From positions 1 to 64,000 of the forward strand of contig JAIOHM010000094.1 in NCBI GenBank assembly GCA_019912965.1: 64,000 nt of DNA, read 5' to 3'. Within the stretch, counting starts at the first letter, position 1; each line of letters begins with the position of its first letter. A program made the position numbers and the translations under genes. This document shows positions 45,036-54,263 of the stretch, piece by piece. Under the pieces are notes generated by a model. The model did not search any database and was not told the origin of the DNA. It saw nothing but the letters and a program-made list of their open reading frames with translations. The DNA comes from Anaerolineae bacterium. Its GTDB lineage: Bacteria > Chloroflexota > Anaerolineae > Aggregatilineales > Phototrophicaceae.

Positions 45036-45824
45036 TCAGTAAAATTCGTCCAGCAGTTTATAGTACCGCACGCGCTCCCAATCGACATCCGCAATTCCGT
45101 AGGCATCAAAGAATGGTCTTACCCATTTCGCGCCGATGTTGTAGATGATACTGCGTTCGGCTAAGGCCAAATCCTGATAGGGGTCGGCAATCCCGGCGCG
45201 TCCCCAATCAATGAAACCGCTGATTTTGCCGTGATCAATCAGGATGTTGGGCAGGCAGTAGTCGCCATGCACAAAGACGAATTCTTCAAGTGCTGGTCGG
45301 GTCGATAGCAGTTCGGCAAAGGCGGATTCGGCGGTGTGGCCCGAACGCTCATCATCAAAATCCGATTCGTCTACCTGTCCATTTTCGAGCCGACGACGCG
45401 CGCCTTCAATCATCACATCCAGCGGACGGATAGATGGGCAATTGGTTGGGTCAACAGCGTGAATCAGCCGTAAACCTTCCGCCAGCAGATGCACCAGCCG
45501 CTTTTTGTCGTGATGATCAGCGGAGGCATCTTCGCCGGGTACGGTAGAAAGCAGCAAAAATTGATGGGATTCGGTTTCGGCAAATGCCAACACTTCCGGC
45601 ACAGGCAGTTTACCACGCAGCCATTCGATGATGGCTTTATCGGCGCGCAGTTCGGGGTCGGCTAAATCGTCGGAGACTTTTAGGAACATGGATTTATCAT
45701 GCTCCACAATACGATAAACACCCGCGCCGGACATACCAAGCTGAATCGGCTGCCAATCGGCGTTGGTTAATAAGGCGCGCAGTTCGGATGGAAGTGCAGT
45801 TTTCAGGTGAAAAATATCGTTCAT
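45036..45824 (-). CDS. Aminoglycoside 3'-phosphotransferase-like kinase
   Basis: 262 residues, the length of APH(3') enzymes. The active site is FVHGDYCLPNILID with Asp188 and Asn193, then GFIDWGRAGIADPYQDLAL with metal-binding Asp206; APH(3')-IIIa has Asp190, Asn195 and Asp208. The C-terminus YYKLLDEFY also matches known APH(3') proteins. It may phosphorylate an aminoglycoside or another small alcohol. The ATG overlaps the upstream stop (ATGA), so I prefer it over an earlier frame start inside that gene. Confidence 0.88.
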   Translation of the reverse strand: MNDIFHLKTALPSELRALLTNADWQPIQLGMSGAGVYRIVEHDKSMFLKVSDDLADPELRADKAIIEWLRGKLPVPEVLAFAETESHQFLLLSTVPGEDASADHHDKKRLVHLLAEGLRLIHAVDPTNCPSIRPLDVMIEGARRRLENGQVDESDFDDERSGHTAESAFAELLSTRPALEEFVFVHGDYCLPNILIDHGKISGFIDWGRAGIADPYQDLALAERSIIYNIGAKWVRPFFDAYGIADVDWERVRYYKLLDEFY

Positions 45825-46237
45825 GATTTGGGATCGTCCGGCGGCGTCCATTGGCTGGCGAGTCGTTGGTTTAACAAGGCGCGAGCATCTTCTAAAGTAT
45901 CTGCCCGCAGCAGTTCCTCTTTGAGCGATCTATAAGCGGAAACCACCACTTCATAAAGGGCATGAACGAAACGATTACGCGTGACCAGCACCACCAAAAC
46001 CGCGCGGGGATGGCGCGCTTTCATGCCGATTTGCGTCCCCCTCAGCACGTTGGTCGGCAGGGTTGGGTCGGGAATGTGCAAAATCGCGCCGATGAGCAGC
46101 TTATGGGTGGTGCTATCGATTAAAGCATCGCCCATTTTGGTGGCGGCATAATACTCATCCCACGTCCACCCCTTGCTAAAATCGTAACGGATGATGGTTT
46201 GCTCAGGATTATCCCATTCGACATGGACATTCGTCAC
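45821..46237 (-). CDS. Small soluble protein of unknown function, coupled to the APH-like gene
   Basis: 138 residues, alpha/beta pattern. WDNPEQTIIRYDFSKGWTWDEYY at the start, LLIGAILHIPDPTLPTNVLRG and AVLVVLVTRNRFVHALYEVV alternate strands and helices in a way that recalls STAS/SpoIIAA-like folds, but I do not assign a family. It overlaps the APH-like gene. Confidence 0.65.
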   Translation of the reverse strand: MTNVHVEWDNPEQTIIRYDFSKGWTWDEYYAATKMGDALIDSTTHKLLIGAILHIPDPTLPTNVLRGTQIGMKARHPRAVLVVLVTRNRFVHALYEVVVSAYRSLKEELLRADTLEDARALLNQRLASQWTPPDDPKS

Positions 46238-46333
46238 AGCAGCGTCCTTCCCTATATGCCGATTGTTATTATAATTGGAATTCTGTGGAAGGACTCAAAA
46301 GGTATCAGCGGGCGGACTCATCAAAATACATGA

Positions 46334-47827
46334 CTATTCGGAAATATCGTAAATGGTGAGGTTGGCCTTGCCTGCGGGACGTTCAATAGCGGTCATTAAT
46401 GTGCCGGGGGCACTGGCGGGGATGTAGGGGCTGTCCTCCAAGATGACGTAAACACCATTGCGCCGATTCTCGTTCATCAGATTCGTCAAAGCCGCTTTTT
46501 CGCTGCCGTTGGGGTTAATGTTCGGGCAGATGACTTCAAAATATTCTTGGGACATGTAGCGCAGGGATTGACAGTTGGAAAGAATCCCGATGACTTCGGT
46601 GACGGGGTACTGGGCTAGATAATCGCGCGCTTCGGGCAGGCCAAAACCGCTGGCATCAGAATTGATGTATTGATCACGGTCGGTGGCAGGCAGGGGGAGA
46701 TCAATGGGGTGCTGCCACGCCTTGAGGCTAAAAGGCAGCCATTGGAACGCGCCCCAGATTAACAGCAAGCCGACGATGACAACCTGAAAAGCTGGCTGCC
46801 GATGGGTGATTTCCGCCAGAACGATGGCACTGCATAACATCAACAACACCAGCGAGACACCCCAATAACGAATCTCCTGTGGGACGCTGAACCACATGGC
46901 TAAAGATGGCCCAATGATGCATAAGAGCAGATACCAACGACGGCGCACCGCTAGTGTTACCAAGACTTCTACACCAAAGAGAATCACACCTGCACCGATA
47001 TAACCGATCAAGGCGCGGGTGACATAAACGATATTCCTACCGATTCGTTCCAACGAAAAAACCGAAGCGACAAGACTATCGCTGACTTCTTGACGACTGG
47101 TGGCAGCATACGACACCCAATTGGAGAGAAAATCGTAGCCGAGCAGAGTCAGGATCAGTACAAAGAGCACAGTCAAACCGAGTGCTGTACCAAGTGCAAC
47201 TCCCGTCCACATCATTTGCTGCCGCCAAGGACGCTCGGTAGGATGCAGAGCCAGACCTGCTGCAATGGGGATGCCATAATAGGGTAGCACACTGGTTTTC
47301 GCGCCAAATGCAATAAATAAAAATAGACCTGTGAGCAGGGCATCGCGGGAATTTACGCGACTTCTGAGGCGATAGGCAAAGTAAATCGCCAGTAGCACAG
47401 CAGTATTCGCCATCGAATCGGCCAGCGCCAGCCGTTCATAAAACATGTGATAACTGCTTAACAGATAGAACAAGCCACCAAAAACACCTGCCCATACGCC
47501 CGCGATTCTGCGACCCAAACCAACGACTGTTGAGAGGCTGACCAGCGAAAGCAATAAGGTAGCGGTACGGGCAATCCATGGGGTGCCACTGGCGTAGGTC
47601 TGGAACAGCATATGCCACCAGCCCGTGAACACCCGCCCTAGTTCGGCATTCACGAAGGGGCTTAGGCGATAGCCATCTTCGCCAAGATGAATGTGGATGG
47701 TTTCGTCGATAAACAGGGGAAAAATATCGATAGCGATCAAGCGCGTCAGCCAGAACAGGAGCAAAAAAAGAAGCCCCATCCATAACATCAGCAGCTTGGT
47801 ATCATAACGAGCTGGTTGACTGGGCAT
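46334..47827 (-). CDS. GT39-like membrane glycosyltransferase, shorter paralogue
   Basis: 497 residues from the ATG at 47827 (GAGG 5 nt upstream). About 11 spans. The first loop FPLFIDETIHIHLGEDGYRL carries acidic and His residues as in ArnT/PMT-like enzymes, followed by GLGRRIAGVWAGVFGGLFYLLSSYH (read in two parts: GLGRRIAGVWAG, FYLLSSYH). It ends in a soluble tail of about 120 residues. Acceptor unknown. Confidence 0.82.
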   Translation of the reverse strand: MPSQPARYDTKLLMLWMGLLFLLLFWLTRLIAIDIFPLFIDETIHIHLGEDGYRLSPFVNAELGRVFTGWWHMLFQTYASGTPWIARTATLLLSLVSLSTVVGLGRRIAGVWAGVFGGLFYLLSSYHMFYERLALADSMANTAVLLAIYFAYRLRSRVNSRDALLTGLFLFIAFGAKTSVLPYYGIPIAAGLALHPTERPWRQQMMWTGVALGTALGLTVLFVLILTLLGYDFLSNWVSYAATSRQEVSDSLVASVFSLERIGRNIVYVTRALIGYIGAGVILFGVEVLVTLAVRRRWYLLLCIIGPSLAMWFSVPQEIRYWGVSLVLLMLCSAIVLAEITHRQPAFQVVIVGLLLIWGAFQWLPFSLKAWQHPIDLPLPATDRDQYINSDASGFGLPEARDYLAQYPVTEVIGILSNCQSLRYMSQEYFEVICPNINPNGSEKAALTNLMNENRRNGVYVILEDSPYIPASAPGTLMTAIERPAGKANLTIYDISE

Positions 47828-47882
47828 ACGCACCTCAATGAAATTTCGGTTGTAATTATAACCAAAATCTCAAAAAGTGCTT

Positions 47883-48794
47883 TCAGCGGGCGGACTCATC
47901 CAGACGGGTGAATAATTCGGGCGTCAGATCGATGTTAAACACCTCGGCGATGACCTGTGTCCAGCCGTGCAGGAAGTAGACCCAACCATCTTCAATCTTT
48001 AAATTCCGCGACTGCCGCTGTGCTTGATGCAAAAAGTTCAGTTCGCCGCGATAGTTCATCTCCCACGCAAAGCCATCTTGCGGAAAAATTCCGGCATCGG
48101 TGACAGGTGAACCGGGGCGATCTTTACCCATACCCGTTGCATTCACCACGACTGAACCGGATGGGAAGCTGCTCATGCGGCGGTCGTTTTCCAGCGCATC
48201 GTCATTCAGAATGTAGTCAAAAACTATATCGGTTGATAGTTGGGCATGAATATGGCGGGCATGTTCAAGGCGGGATTGGCTGATGTCTACCAATGTAAAA
48301 CGGCGGGGACGATCAGGTGCGTTGGCGAGATAGACGCTGAGGGCGACGGCTGCTCCACCGCTGCCAAAACATAAAACTTCGGCGTTCGTCCGGGCGAAGT
48401 GGCCTTCTGGCACAAAGGCTTTCCATGAAAGGCCGGATGAAATCGGGTCTTTCGCATGTCCACGCAGTTCGCCATCCCGTTTGGAGATGCAGGAAATTTC
48501 GCCACATAAAAGGGCATTGGGGTCGAGGTAGTCAAACAAATCGCGTGTCGCTTCAAACAGGTCGATTTTGTGGGTCGTTACCAGTGCGCCGTAAACTTTG
48601 GGATCGGTTTTGATGTGCTGGACGATGGTGCGGTAGGTTTCCGGTGGCGCGTGGAGAGGAGCGTCAACCCCGGCGATTTGAACATCCAAGCCCAGAATTT
48701 GTGCCCAACGCGGAAACACCTTCATGATGGAGGACTGCGCGGTTGAAACCCCAACAAAATAGAAAGTTGGAGTGGTGCGGGGGGATAAATTCAT
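47883..48794 (-). CDS. Shikimate dehydrogenase-like (AroE-family) oxidoreductase
   Basis: 303 residues from the ATG at 48794, which overlaps the upstream stop (TAATG) after GGGAAG. FVGVSTAQSSIMKVFPRW aligns with the AroE N-terminus, YGALVTTHKIDLFE carries the catalytic Lys and CFGSGGAAVALSVYLA the NAD(P) loop. The N-terminal loop differs from true AroE, so a quinate-, sugar- or other substrate is likely. It is the last gene of a carbohydrate operon. Confidence 0.8.
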   Translation of the reverse strand: MNLSPRTTPTFYFVGVSTAQSSIMKVFPRWAQILGLDVQIAGVDAPLHAPPETYRTIVQHIKTDPKVYGALVTTHKIDLFEATRDLFDYLDPNALLCGEISCISKRDGELRGHAKDPISSGLSWKAFVPEGHFARTNAEVLCFGSGGAAVALSVYLANAPDRPRRFTLVDISQSRLEHARHIHAQLSTDIVFDYILNDDALENDRRMSSFPSGSVVVNATGMGKDRPGSPVTDAGIFPQDGFAWEMNYRGELNFLHQAQRQSRNLKIEDGWVYFLHGWTQVIAEVFNIDLTPELFTRLDESAR

Positions 48795-49732
48795 TATACT
48801 TCCCATGCGAGATGACGGGCGACATTCTGCCCTAGAATATTCTGAATAATGGGTTCGCTGTAGCCTTCGGCCTGTAAACGCGGGAGGATGAGGCGGGGCA
48901 AGGCCATCAATCCCCATTCCGCGCCGCCGAACACCCACATGGAAGGCAGCGCCAAATCCAGCGCCATCGCTATGCGGTCATCAAAGCCAGCATCAACCAG
49001 CAACTTGATCAAGGGCCAGAGATTTTGCTCTGGATTGTACTTGCGGCGAAGGAAAGTGTCGTAGCCCAGCAGTGCCCCAGCCTGCGCTAGTTCACGGTGT
49101 AATCCGGCATCCGGGCGTTTATCGACATGACAGAGATACAGATGACGCGGCGGCACACCACGATCATTAAAAAAGGGCAGCAGTGCTTCGACATTTCGTC
49201 CAGCCTCGGTGTGGAACATGATGGCTGCTCCGGTTTGCTTGGCAGCTTCAGCGGTAGCTTCCATGAGCGCGCGCACCTGCCCATCAATAAAACCTTCATA
49301 ACCAACTTTGATGGCGGTCGCTGGAACCTGGCCTTTGGTTTCGTTCATGCCACCCTTGAGTTCTTCGATGAAAAATTCGGCGGCCTGCGTTTCAGTAGCA
49401 CTCCATAACCAGCTTTTGTACGGGTAATATTTCCGCAGGTGAAATCCGGTGACAGCGATGATATGTAAACCTGTAGCATCTGCCAGCTTGAGCAATACCC
49501 GCGCATCACGTCCACAACCGGGCGGCTGGCAGTCAATCAGGGTGCCGCCGCCATCCCGAAATTGGAGGAGTTCAGCCAGAATGTTGTCGTAGTCATCCAA
49601 CTGGGGCGCATCCGGGTCAACATCCGGCGGCGGCTTTATCCACAAATGCGAATGAGCATCCGCCAGATGCACAGCATCCAGCGGAATCAATCCAGTGATG
49701 GTTTGAAGTCGCAGTTCAGGCACAATCATCAT
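48794..49732 (-). CDS. Phosphotriesterase-like (PHP) metal-dependent hydrolase
   Basis: 312 residues. Metal ligands are visible in order: HLADAHSHLW (HxH), Lys in AIKVGYEG as the carboxylated bridge, MFHTEAG, LCHVDKR and ALDLALPS with the last Asp. This is the phosphotriesterase homology group, whose members often open lactones. It overlaps the kinase stop by 1 nt. A sugar lactone is a reasonable guess for its substrate. Confidence 0.83.
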   Translation of the reverse strand: MMIVPELRLQTITGLIPLDAVHLADAHSHLWIKPPPDVDPDAPQLDDYDNILAELLQFRDGGGTLIDCQPPGCGRDARVLLKLADATGLHIIAVTGFHLRKYYPYKSWLWSATETQAAEFFIEELKGGMNETKGQVPATAIKVGYEGFIDGQVRALMEATAEAAKQTGAAIMFHTEAGRNVEALLPFFNDRGVPPRHLYLCHVDKRPDAGLHRELAQAGALLGYDTFLRRKYNPEQNLWPLIKLLVDAGFDDRIAMALDLALPSMWVFGGAEWGLMALPRLILPRLQAEGYSEPIIQNILGQNVARHLAWEV

Positions 49733-51267
49733 CAGGCATTGGCTTCCGCAATCATGTCGTAAATGGGCAGCAGGGCTTGGTAGGACGCCTCGAAAATCGG
49801 GTGGATTTTGTCATAAGCAGCCTGTGCAACAGGGTTAGGCTGAATGGTTTCGGCAATATGATTCATCTGCTCGATGATCGAGAAATCTTTATATAGCCCT
49901 ACCCCAACACCACCCGCGACTGCCGCGCCCATCGAAGTGGCTTCTTCCAGAATGCTCAAACGCTGCACAGGCATTCCGTAAACATCGGCCATGATGCGAT
50001 TCCAAAAGCGGCCACGCGCCCCGCCGCCAATCACGCGCATGACGTCGATATGTGCGCCCTGTTTGGTGAAAGATTCGAGGATAACCCGCAGATTTAGGGT
50101 TATGCCTTCCAGCACCGCACGCACCATATCGGCACGGGTGTGACGGATCGTCAGGCCGATGAACGCCCCACGCGCACGGGGATTCCAACGTGGGCTGCGT
50201 TCACCCATCAAATACGGCAAATAGAGCAAGCCGTTCGCGCCGACTGGGGATTTTTCCGCCCCCAAGTTGATAATCTCATAACTGCTGATGCCTAACGACT
50301 GCGCGGCCTGCACCTCTACAGGGCATAACTGGTCGCGCGTCCACTGATACGATGCACCCGCAGCCTGCATCGTTCCGGTGGGCATGAACATTCCCGGCAT
50401 GAGATGGGCAAAAGTAAAAGTACGCTGTTCGGGATCAAAAATCGGGCGACTGCTGGAAATGGCAATCCATGAGGACGAACCAATGTAGTTATAAGCTGAA
50501 CCTTCGGCAATCACACCTGCGCCAACCGCCGCACACGAACCATCGCCGCCACCGATCACCACAGGCGTTCCAGCGGGCAAACCGATTTCTGTGGCTACGG
50601 TGGGCAGCAATTCACCCACTACATCAATCGAGCGTTTGATTTCCGGCAGTTGATCGGGGTTGAGTTCCGCCGCCTGAATAATGGCTTCCGACCAGCCACC
50701 CGTTTCCAGATCGTAGAGATTCATGCTCGAACCATCGGACGGCTCGGTGACAAACTTGCCCGTCAGCCGCGCCACGATGGAGTCTTTGGCGTGGACGAAT
50801 TTATAAGTCGCTTTATAGGTATCCGGTTGATGGTCACGCAGCCAGAGCACTTTGGCGAGGGAATAGGACGCACTCAGGCGGTGTCCGGTGATGCGGTAGA
50901 CATCCTCCGGCGCGATGCGTTCGGCGACCCAATCTTGCTGGTCAACGGCGCGCTGGTCGGCCCAGATGATGGCGTTGCGTAAAGGGCGAGCGTCTTTGCC
51001 TATAGGAACGCAGCCCATCATCTGTCCGCTGAAGGTGATGCAAGCGATTTCTTCCGGGCGGACGCCAACGGTTTGTTGAAGCAGTTTTTGGGTGGAGGCG
51101 CAAACCGCCTGCCACCAATCTTCGGGATTCTGTTCTGCCCAACCGGTAAAGGCGTATTGGGTGTTATAGGCGTAAAAGGCGCTGCCGACTAACTTTCCAT
51201 CGGCGTCATAGAGTGTCGCTTTATTCCCGGTCGTGCCGAGGTCATGGGCAAGAACATAGTTTTTCAT
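49732..51267 (-). CDS. FGGY-family carbohydrate kinase, xylulokinase-like
   Basis: 511 residues. LAHDLGTTGNKATLYDADG is the phosphate-1 motif, ITFSGQMMGCVPI the sugar-binding segment (xylulokinases usually have GQMHG), and VIGGGARGRFWNRIMADVYG the FGGY signature 2 region. It phosphorylates a ketopentose or similar. It is first of three tightly coupled genes (kinase, PTE-like hydrolase, AroE-like). ATG 51267 follows AGGGAAA. Confidence 0.9.
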   Translation of the reverse strand: MKNYVLAHDLGTTGNKATLYDADGKLVGSAFYAYNTQYAFTGWAEQNPEDWWQAVCASTQKLLQQTVGVRPEEIACITFSGQMMGCVPIGKDARPLRNAIIWADQRAVDQQDWVAERIAPEDVYRITGHRLSASYSLAKVLWLRDHQPDTYKATYKFVHAKDSIVARLTGKFVTEPSDGSSMNLYDLETGGWSEAIIQAAELNPDQLPEIKRSIDVVGELLPTVATEIGLPAGTPVVIGGGDGSCAAVGAGVIAEGSAYNYIGSSSWIAISSSRPIFDPEQRTFTFAHLMPGMFMPTGTMQAAGASYQWTRDQLCPVEVQAAQSLGISSYEIINLGAEKSPVGANGLLYLPYLMGERSPRWNPRARGAFIGLTIRHTRADMVRAVLEGITLNLRVILESFTKQGAHIDVMRVIGGGARGRFWNRIMADVYGMPVQRLSILEEATSMGAAVAGGVGVGLYKDFSIIEQMNHIAETIQPNPVAQAAYDKIHPIFEASYQALLPIYDMIAEANA

Positions 51268-51332
51268 CAATAATTTCCCTGATTGAACCTCTTACCTTTT
51301 ATAAGAGATTGAATTTAAGTTCGCTGTGTGAA

Positions 51333-51560
51333 TTATTCCATCACACGTGTATGAGTAATCTCGTTGCTGTTGATGCGACGAACCTGTTCCGGCGAAACTG
51401 GCACAACCGCGACTGTGTCGCCATCAAAATTGAAAAACTCCAATGTGTACTGTTTCCCGTTGGGCGTAATATCAACTACTGTGCCAACATCCCCTGCTAT
51501 GAGATGATGTTCAGTTAAATCAACAGTCAATGCAACTTGATCGAATTCTTCTATCATCAC
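51333..51560 (-). CDS. DUF4926 small protein
   Basis: 75 residues. FDQVALTVDLTEHHLIAGDV, GTVVDI and AVVPVSPEQVRRI match the DUF4926 beta-barrel family. It overlaps the DUF6883 gene by 4 nt (coupled). These two families often occur together; the arrangement resembles toxin-antitoxin modules, but function is not established. Confidence 0.82.
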   Translation of the reverse strand: MMIEEFDQVALTVDLTEHHLIAGDVGTVVDITPNGKQYTLEFFNFDGDTVAVVPVSPEQVRRINSNEITHTRVME

Positions 51561-51910
51561 TTATCCTCCTGCGTTCGTTTCAGCGGATAGGCTGTAATCA
51601 AACGTGGCACTTCACTATCCGTATCAATCGCCCACACTGAACGAACCAACGGATTTCGACCATCTGGGGTTGTCAAATTTCCTTCAACAGCATAATGGAT
51701 TCCCTCTGGTGTCGTCAAAGTGCTGGCAACATTATTTTCAAGGGCATGTTGTTCTAAGGCTTGAGCAAACGATTCCCATTCTGATTTTGAAAAACCAAAA
51801 CGCTGGAAAAAAGTGGCTTTATCTTTCCCGGTCGGATGTGCATCATTGAGTAAATATTTCACAATTTTTGCTTCTGGAACAACAGCTTGAGCATAGTTGG
51901 GCAGTTTCAT
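51557..51910 (-). CDS. DUF6883 domain protein
   Basis: 117 residues. MKLPNYAQAVVPEAKIVKYL, NDAHPTGKDKATFFQRFGFS and TPDGRNPLVRSVWAIDTDS match the DUF6883 pattern: a short helical part then a beta hairpin. Upstream partner of DUF4926. Likely a small nucleic acid- or protein-acting domain, role unknown. Confidence 0.78.
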   Translation of the reverse strand: MKLPNYAQAVVPEAKIVKYLLNDAHPTGKDKATFFQRFGFSKSEWESFAQALEQHALENNVASTLTTPEGIHYAVEGNLTTPDGRNPLVRSVWAIDTDSEVPRLITAYPLKRTQEDK

Positions 51911-51953
51911 ATGAATATGCCGCTCTCAAAATAACCCAGATAAACCTAAAAGC

Positions 51954-52595
51954 TTATTTATTGGACTTTAGTTTTTCCTCACATCTTTCTATCCGTTTAA
52001 GCCAATCTCCAGACCAACCTTGTTTGTAAGCATCTTTTGAAAGCTTGATGGCTTCTTTATAATCTTTCTGTTTTTCCAGAATTATTGCTAATTGGTTAAA
52101 GCCAGTGTGTTGAGGGAGAGGGCGATTTGGAAATTCCTTTTTCCATTCTTTCGCCACCTTTGGCGCTATCGCTATTTGACATTTACAAGCATCTATTGCC
52201 TTATCAAGCGCACCAGAAATCTTATCACGATCATGATAGTAAAATTCAATCATCCAACGGTAGGTAAAATGAAGCCCGTTCACATCGTTTTTTCTGATAG
52301 CTTCCTTCTCTGCTTTTTCAAGCACGCGTAATGCCAATGAACTGTTGTCTTTTAAGAAACTGGATAATCCACTTAAGAACATTGATGAACTTGGACTGGA
52401 AACTGAGGTTATTTTTCTTTCCGTAAGTGTGCCTTCAAGTTCCCCTACACCTTCTGCTCCACCACCAAAAGGTCTATATTTAGATTCCACATATTTGCGT
52501 TCCTCATCTGTAAAAGCAGAGAGGTACCAATCCTGAAGCTTATAGTAGCCTATAAGCCCGTGAATCTTTGGTTTACGCAAACCGAAGAAAAACAT
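51954..52595 (-). CDS. AT-rich protein with TPR-like helical repeats, unknown function
   Basis: 213 residues. GGAG lies inside the end of the PGI gene and the ATG is 1 nt after its stop. The C-terminal third (FNQLAIILEKQKDYKEAIKL, SKDAYKQGW) is TPR-like; the middle has a Ser/Gly-rich loop. Base composition is AT-richer than flanking genes, suggesting acquired DNA. Confidence 0.65.
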   Translation of the reverse strand: MFFFGLRKPKIHGLIGYYKLQDWYLSAFTDEERKYVESKYRPFGGGAEGVGELEGTLTERKITSVSSPSSSMFLSGLSSFLKDNSSLALRVLEKAEKEAIRKNDVNGLHFTYRWMIEFYYHDRDKISGALDKAIDACKCQIAIAPKVAKEWKKEFPNRPLPQHTGFNQLAIILEKQKDYKEAIKLSKDAYKQGWSGDWLKRIERCEEKLKSNK

Positions 52596-52596
52596 G

Positions 52597-53175
52597 TTAG
52601 GTTCTCCACTTTGGATTGGCTACCAGTTCAGGTTTGCCAGCGCGTTCGACCATGATCTGAGCAAAGCCCTTTTCGGCTATACTGGCATAGTCATAACCCG
52701 CATCGGCTGGATAACAAGCGAAAAAGACAAAATTTTCCGTCCCGACGTTGATGGTGCGGTGTCCCCAATAAGGCGGCACATAAGCGGCTGTTCCGGGAAG
52801 CATTCGCAGAGCATGGACTTCGCCCGCCGGGGTTTGCAAGAGCAAATAGCCCTCGCCCAGCAAACCGAGATAAAGTTCGGCGCGGTCGCCAATGGCGTGA
52901 TAATGCCCTTTGGTGAAGAAATATTCGTCACCGACTTTGCCGGGGTAAATCACGGTGGTCGAGTAACGCAGATGACCTTCTACAACTGGATTTTCGGTGG
53001 CTTCGTAGACTTCGTACAAAATCGGGTTTTCCGCCAGCAAAGCTGATTCTGCTGCGCTATCGGCGAATAAGCCTTGCAGATCACTTAAGTGACGGGTTTG
53101 TACGATGGGGGCATTGGGAATTATCCCGTTTTGCAAATTCACATCAATGGTAAACGGCATCATAAATTCAACCAT
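52597..53175 (-). CDS. Cupin-type glucose-6-phosphate isomerase
   Basis: 192 residues. The cupin metal motif is GHYHAIGDRAE (His91, His93, Glu100) with His139 in YWGHR, the same spacing as archaeal PGI (His88, His90, Glu97, His136). TTVIYPGKVGDEYFFTKGHY is the family signature. It interconverts glucose 6-phosphate and fructose 6-phosphate in the cytoplasm. It follows the dehydrogenase gene by 9 nt. Confidence 0.92.
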   Translation of the reverse strand: MVEFMMPFTIDVNLQNGIIPNAPIVQTRHLSDLQGLFADSAAESALLAENPILYEVYEATENPVVEGHLRYSTTVIYPGKVGDEYFFTKGHYHAIGDRAELYLGLLGEGYLLLQTPAGEVHALRMLPGTAAYVPPYWGHRTINVGTENFVFFACYPADAGYDYASIAEKGFAQIMVERAGKPELVANPKWRT

Positions 53176-53184
53176 GTTTATCTC

Positions 53185-54147
53185 TCACTTTTTCAATAGG
53201 TCTCTGTTCACAATATTGGGGCAATCATCGCCCTGCAAAACCGCCACCAAATTCTGCGCCGCCATGAGGCTCATCGCTAATGATGCCTCACGGGTCGTTG
53301 CGCCAATGTGCGGGGTAGCAATAAAGTTATCCAACGTGAGCAGCGGACTGCCCGTTGGCGGTTCGTTGACGAAAGCATCCGCCGCTGCGCCGCTCAATTT
53401 TCCCGATTTGAGCGCATCATATAAGGCGGTTTCATCCACCAGTCCACCGCGCGCCGTGTTGATGAGATACGCGCCTTTTTTCATGTGCTCCAACCGTTCT
53501 GCATTAATGAGGTTCGCAGTGTCGGGTGTCAGCGCCGAATGGAGTGTAACCACATCCGCACGGGCAAGCAACGACTCCAAATCTGACCGTTCTGCGCCGG
53601 GAACATCCTGCGTCCAGAAGGGATCATAAGCCAGAATGGTCATACCTAGCGCAGCGGCTTTTACACCTACAGCACGACCAATCGCACCAAAGCCGATAAC
53701 ACCCAACGTTTTGCCGGAAAGTTCCCATCCGGTTGGGCGTTTGGTTTCGCCTGTTCGCATGGCCTGTGCTACCAGTGGAATACTCCGTGCCAAAGCGAAG
53801 ATCAGGCCAATGGTCAGTTCAGCTACGGCACTGCCATTTGTGCCCGGTGTGGTGGTCACAGCAATATTTTTACGCGCTGCCGCCTTCAAATCAACTTCAT
53901 CAAGACCGACGCCCTGCCGGGAAATCACCCGCAGTTTATCGGCCTTTTCGACCACGGAAGCATCACAAGAATCCAGCCCCAAAATCGCGCCATCATAACC
54001 GGGAATCAATTCACCCAGTTCTGCCGTGCTCATGGGATGTTGCGGGGCACGTAAATCAACATTGCAATCGTTATCGCGCAAATAGTCATGATGCGGGCCG
54101 GGGGTATTGGCGAACGAACGAGCTGTCACCAGAATATGAAATGTCAT
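53185..54147 (-). CDS. D-isomer-specific 2-hydroxyacid dehydrogenase, SerA-like
   Basis: 320 residues from the ATG at 54147. The NAD loop is GVIGFGAIGRAVG. Active-site residues appear as RQGVGLDEVD (Arg), NEPPTGSPLL (Glu) and PHIGATTREASLA (His). No ACT or other regulatory domain, so it need not be a serine-synthesis enzyme; in this operon a sugar-derived hydroxyacid is plausible. First gene of the leftward operon. Confidence 0.88.
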   Translation of the reverse strand: MTFHILVTARSFANTPGPHHDYLRDNDCNVDLRAPQHPMSTAELGELIPGYDGAILGLDSCDASVVEKADKLRVISRQGVGLDEVDLKAAARKNIAVTTTPGTNGSAVAELTIGLIFALARSIPLVAQAMRTGETKRPTGWELSGKTLGVIGFGAIGRAVGVKAAALGMTILAYDPFWTQDVPGAERSDLESLLARADVVTLHSALTPDTANLINAERLEHMKKGAYLINTARGGLVDETALYDALKSGKLSGAAADAFVNEPPTGSPLLTLDNFIATPHIGATTREASLAMSLMAAQNLVAVLQGDDCPNIVNRDLLKK

Positions 54148-54222
54148 AAAAAGCCTATCACTCGAAAGTAAACAACACCTCAAGAATTACATCTTTTTGT
54201 GAAAGTTGCCAATACAGGGTAG

Positions 54223-54251
54223 TTGACACCTTAAGAATATTTAACTAGAAT
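54223..54251 (+). promoter_or_regulatory. Strong sigma70-type promoter of the sugar ABC transporter
   Basis: TTGACA (54223-54228), a 17-bp spacer and TAGAAT (54246-54251) are close to consensus. Transcription would start near 54258, leaving a leader of about 190 nt. Confidence 0.75.
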
Positions 54252-54263
54252 TACACTTGAGGC

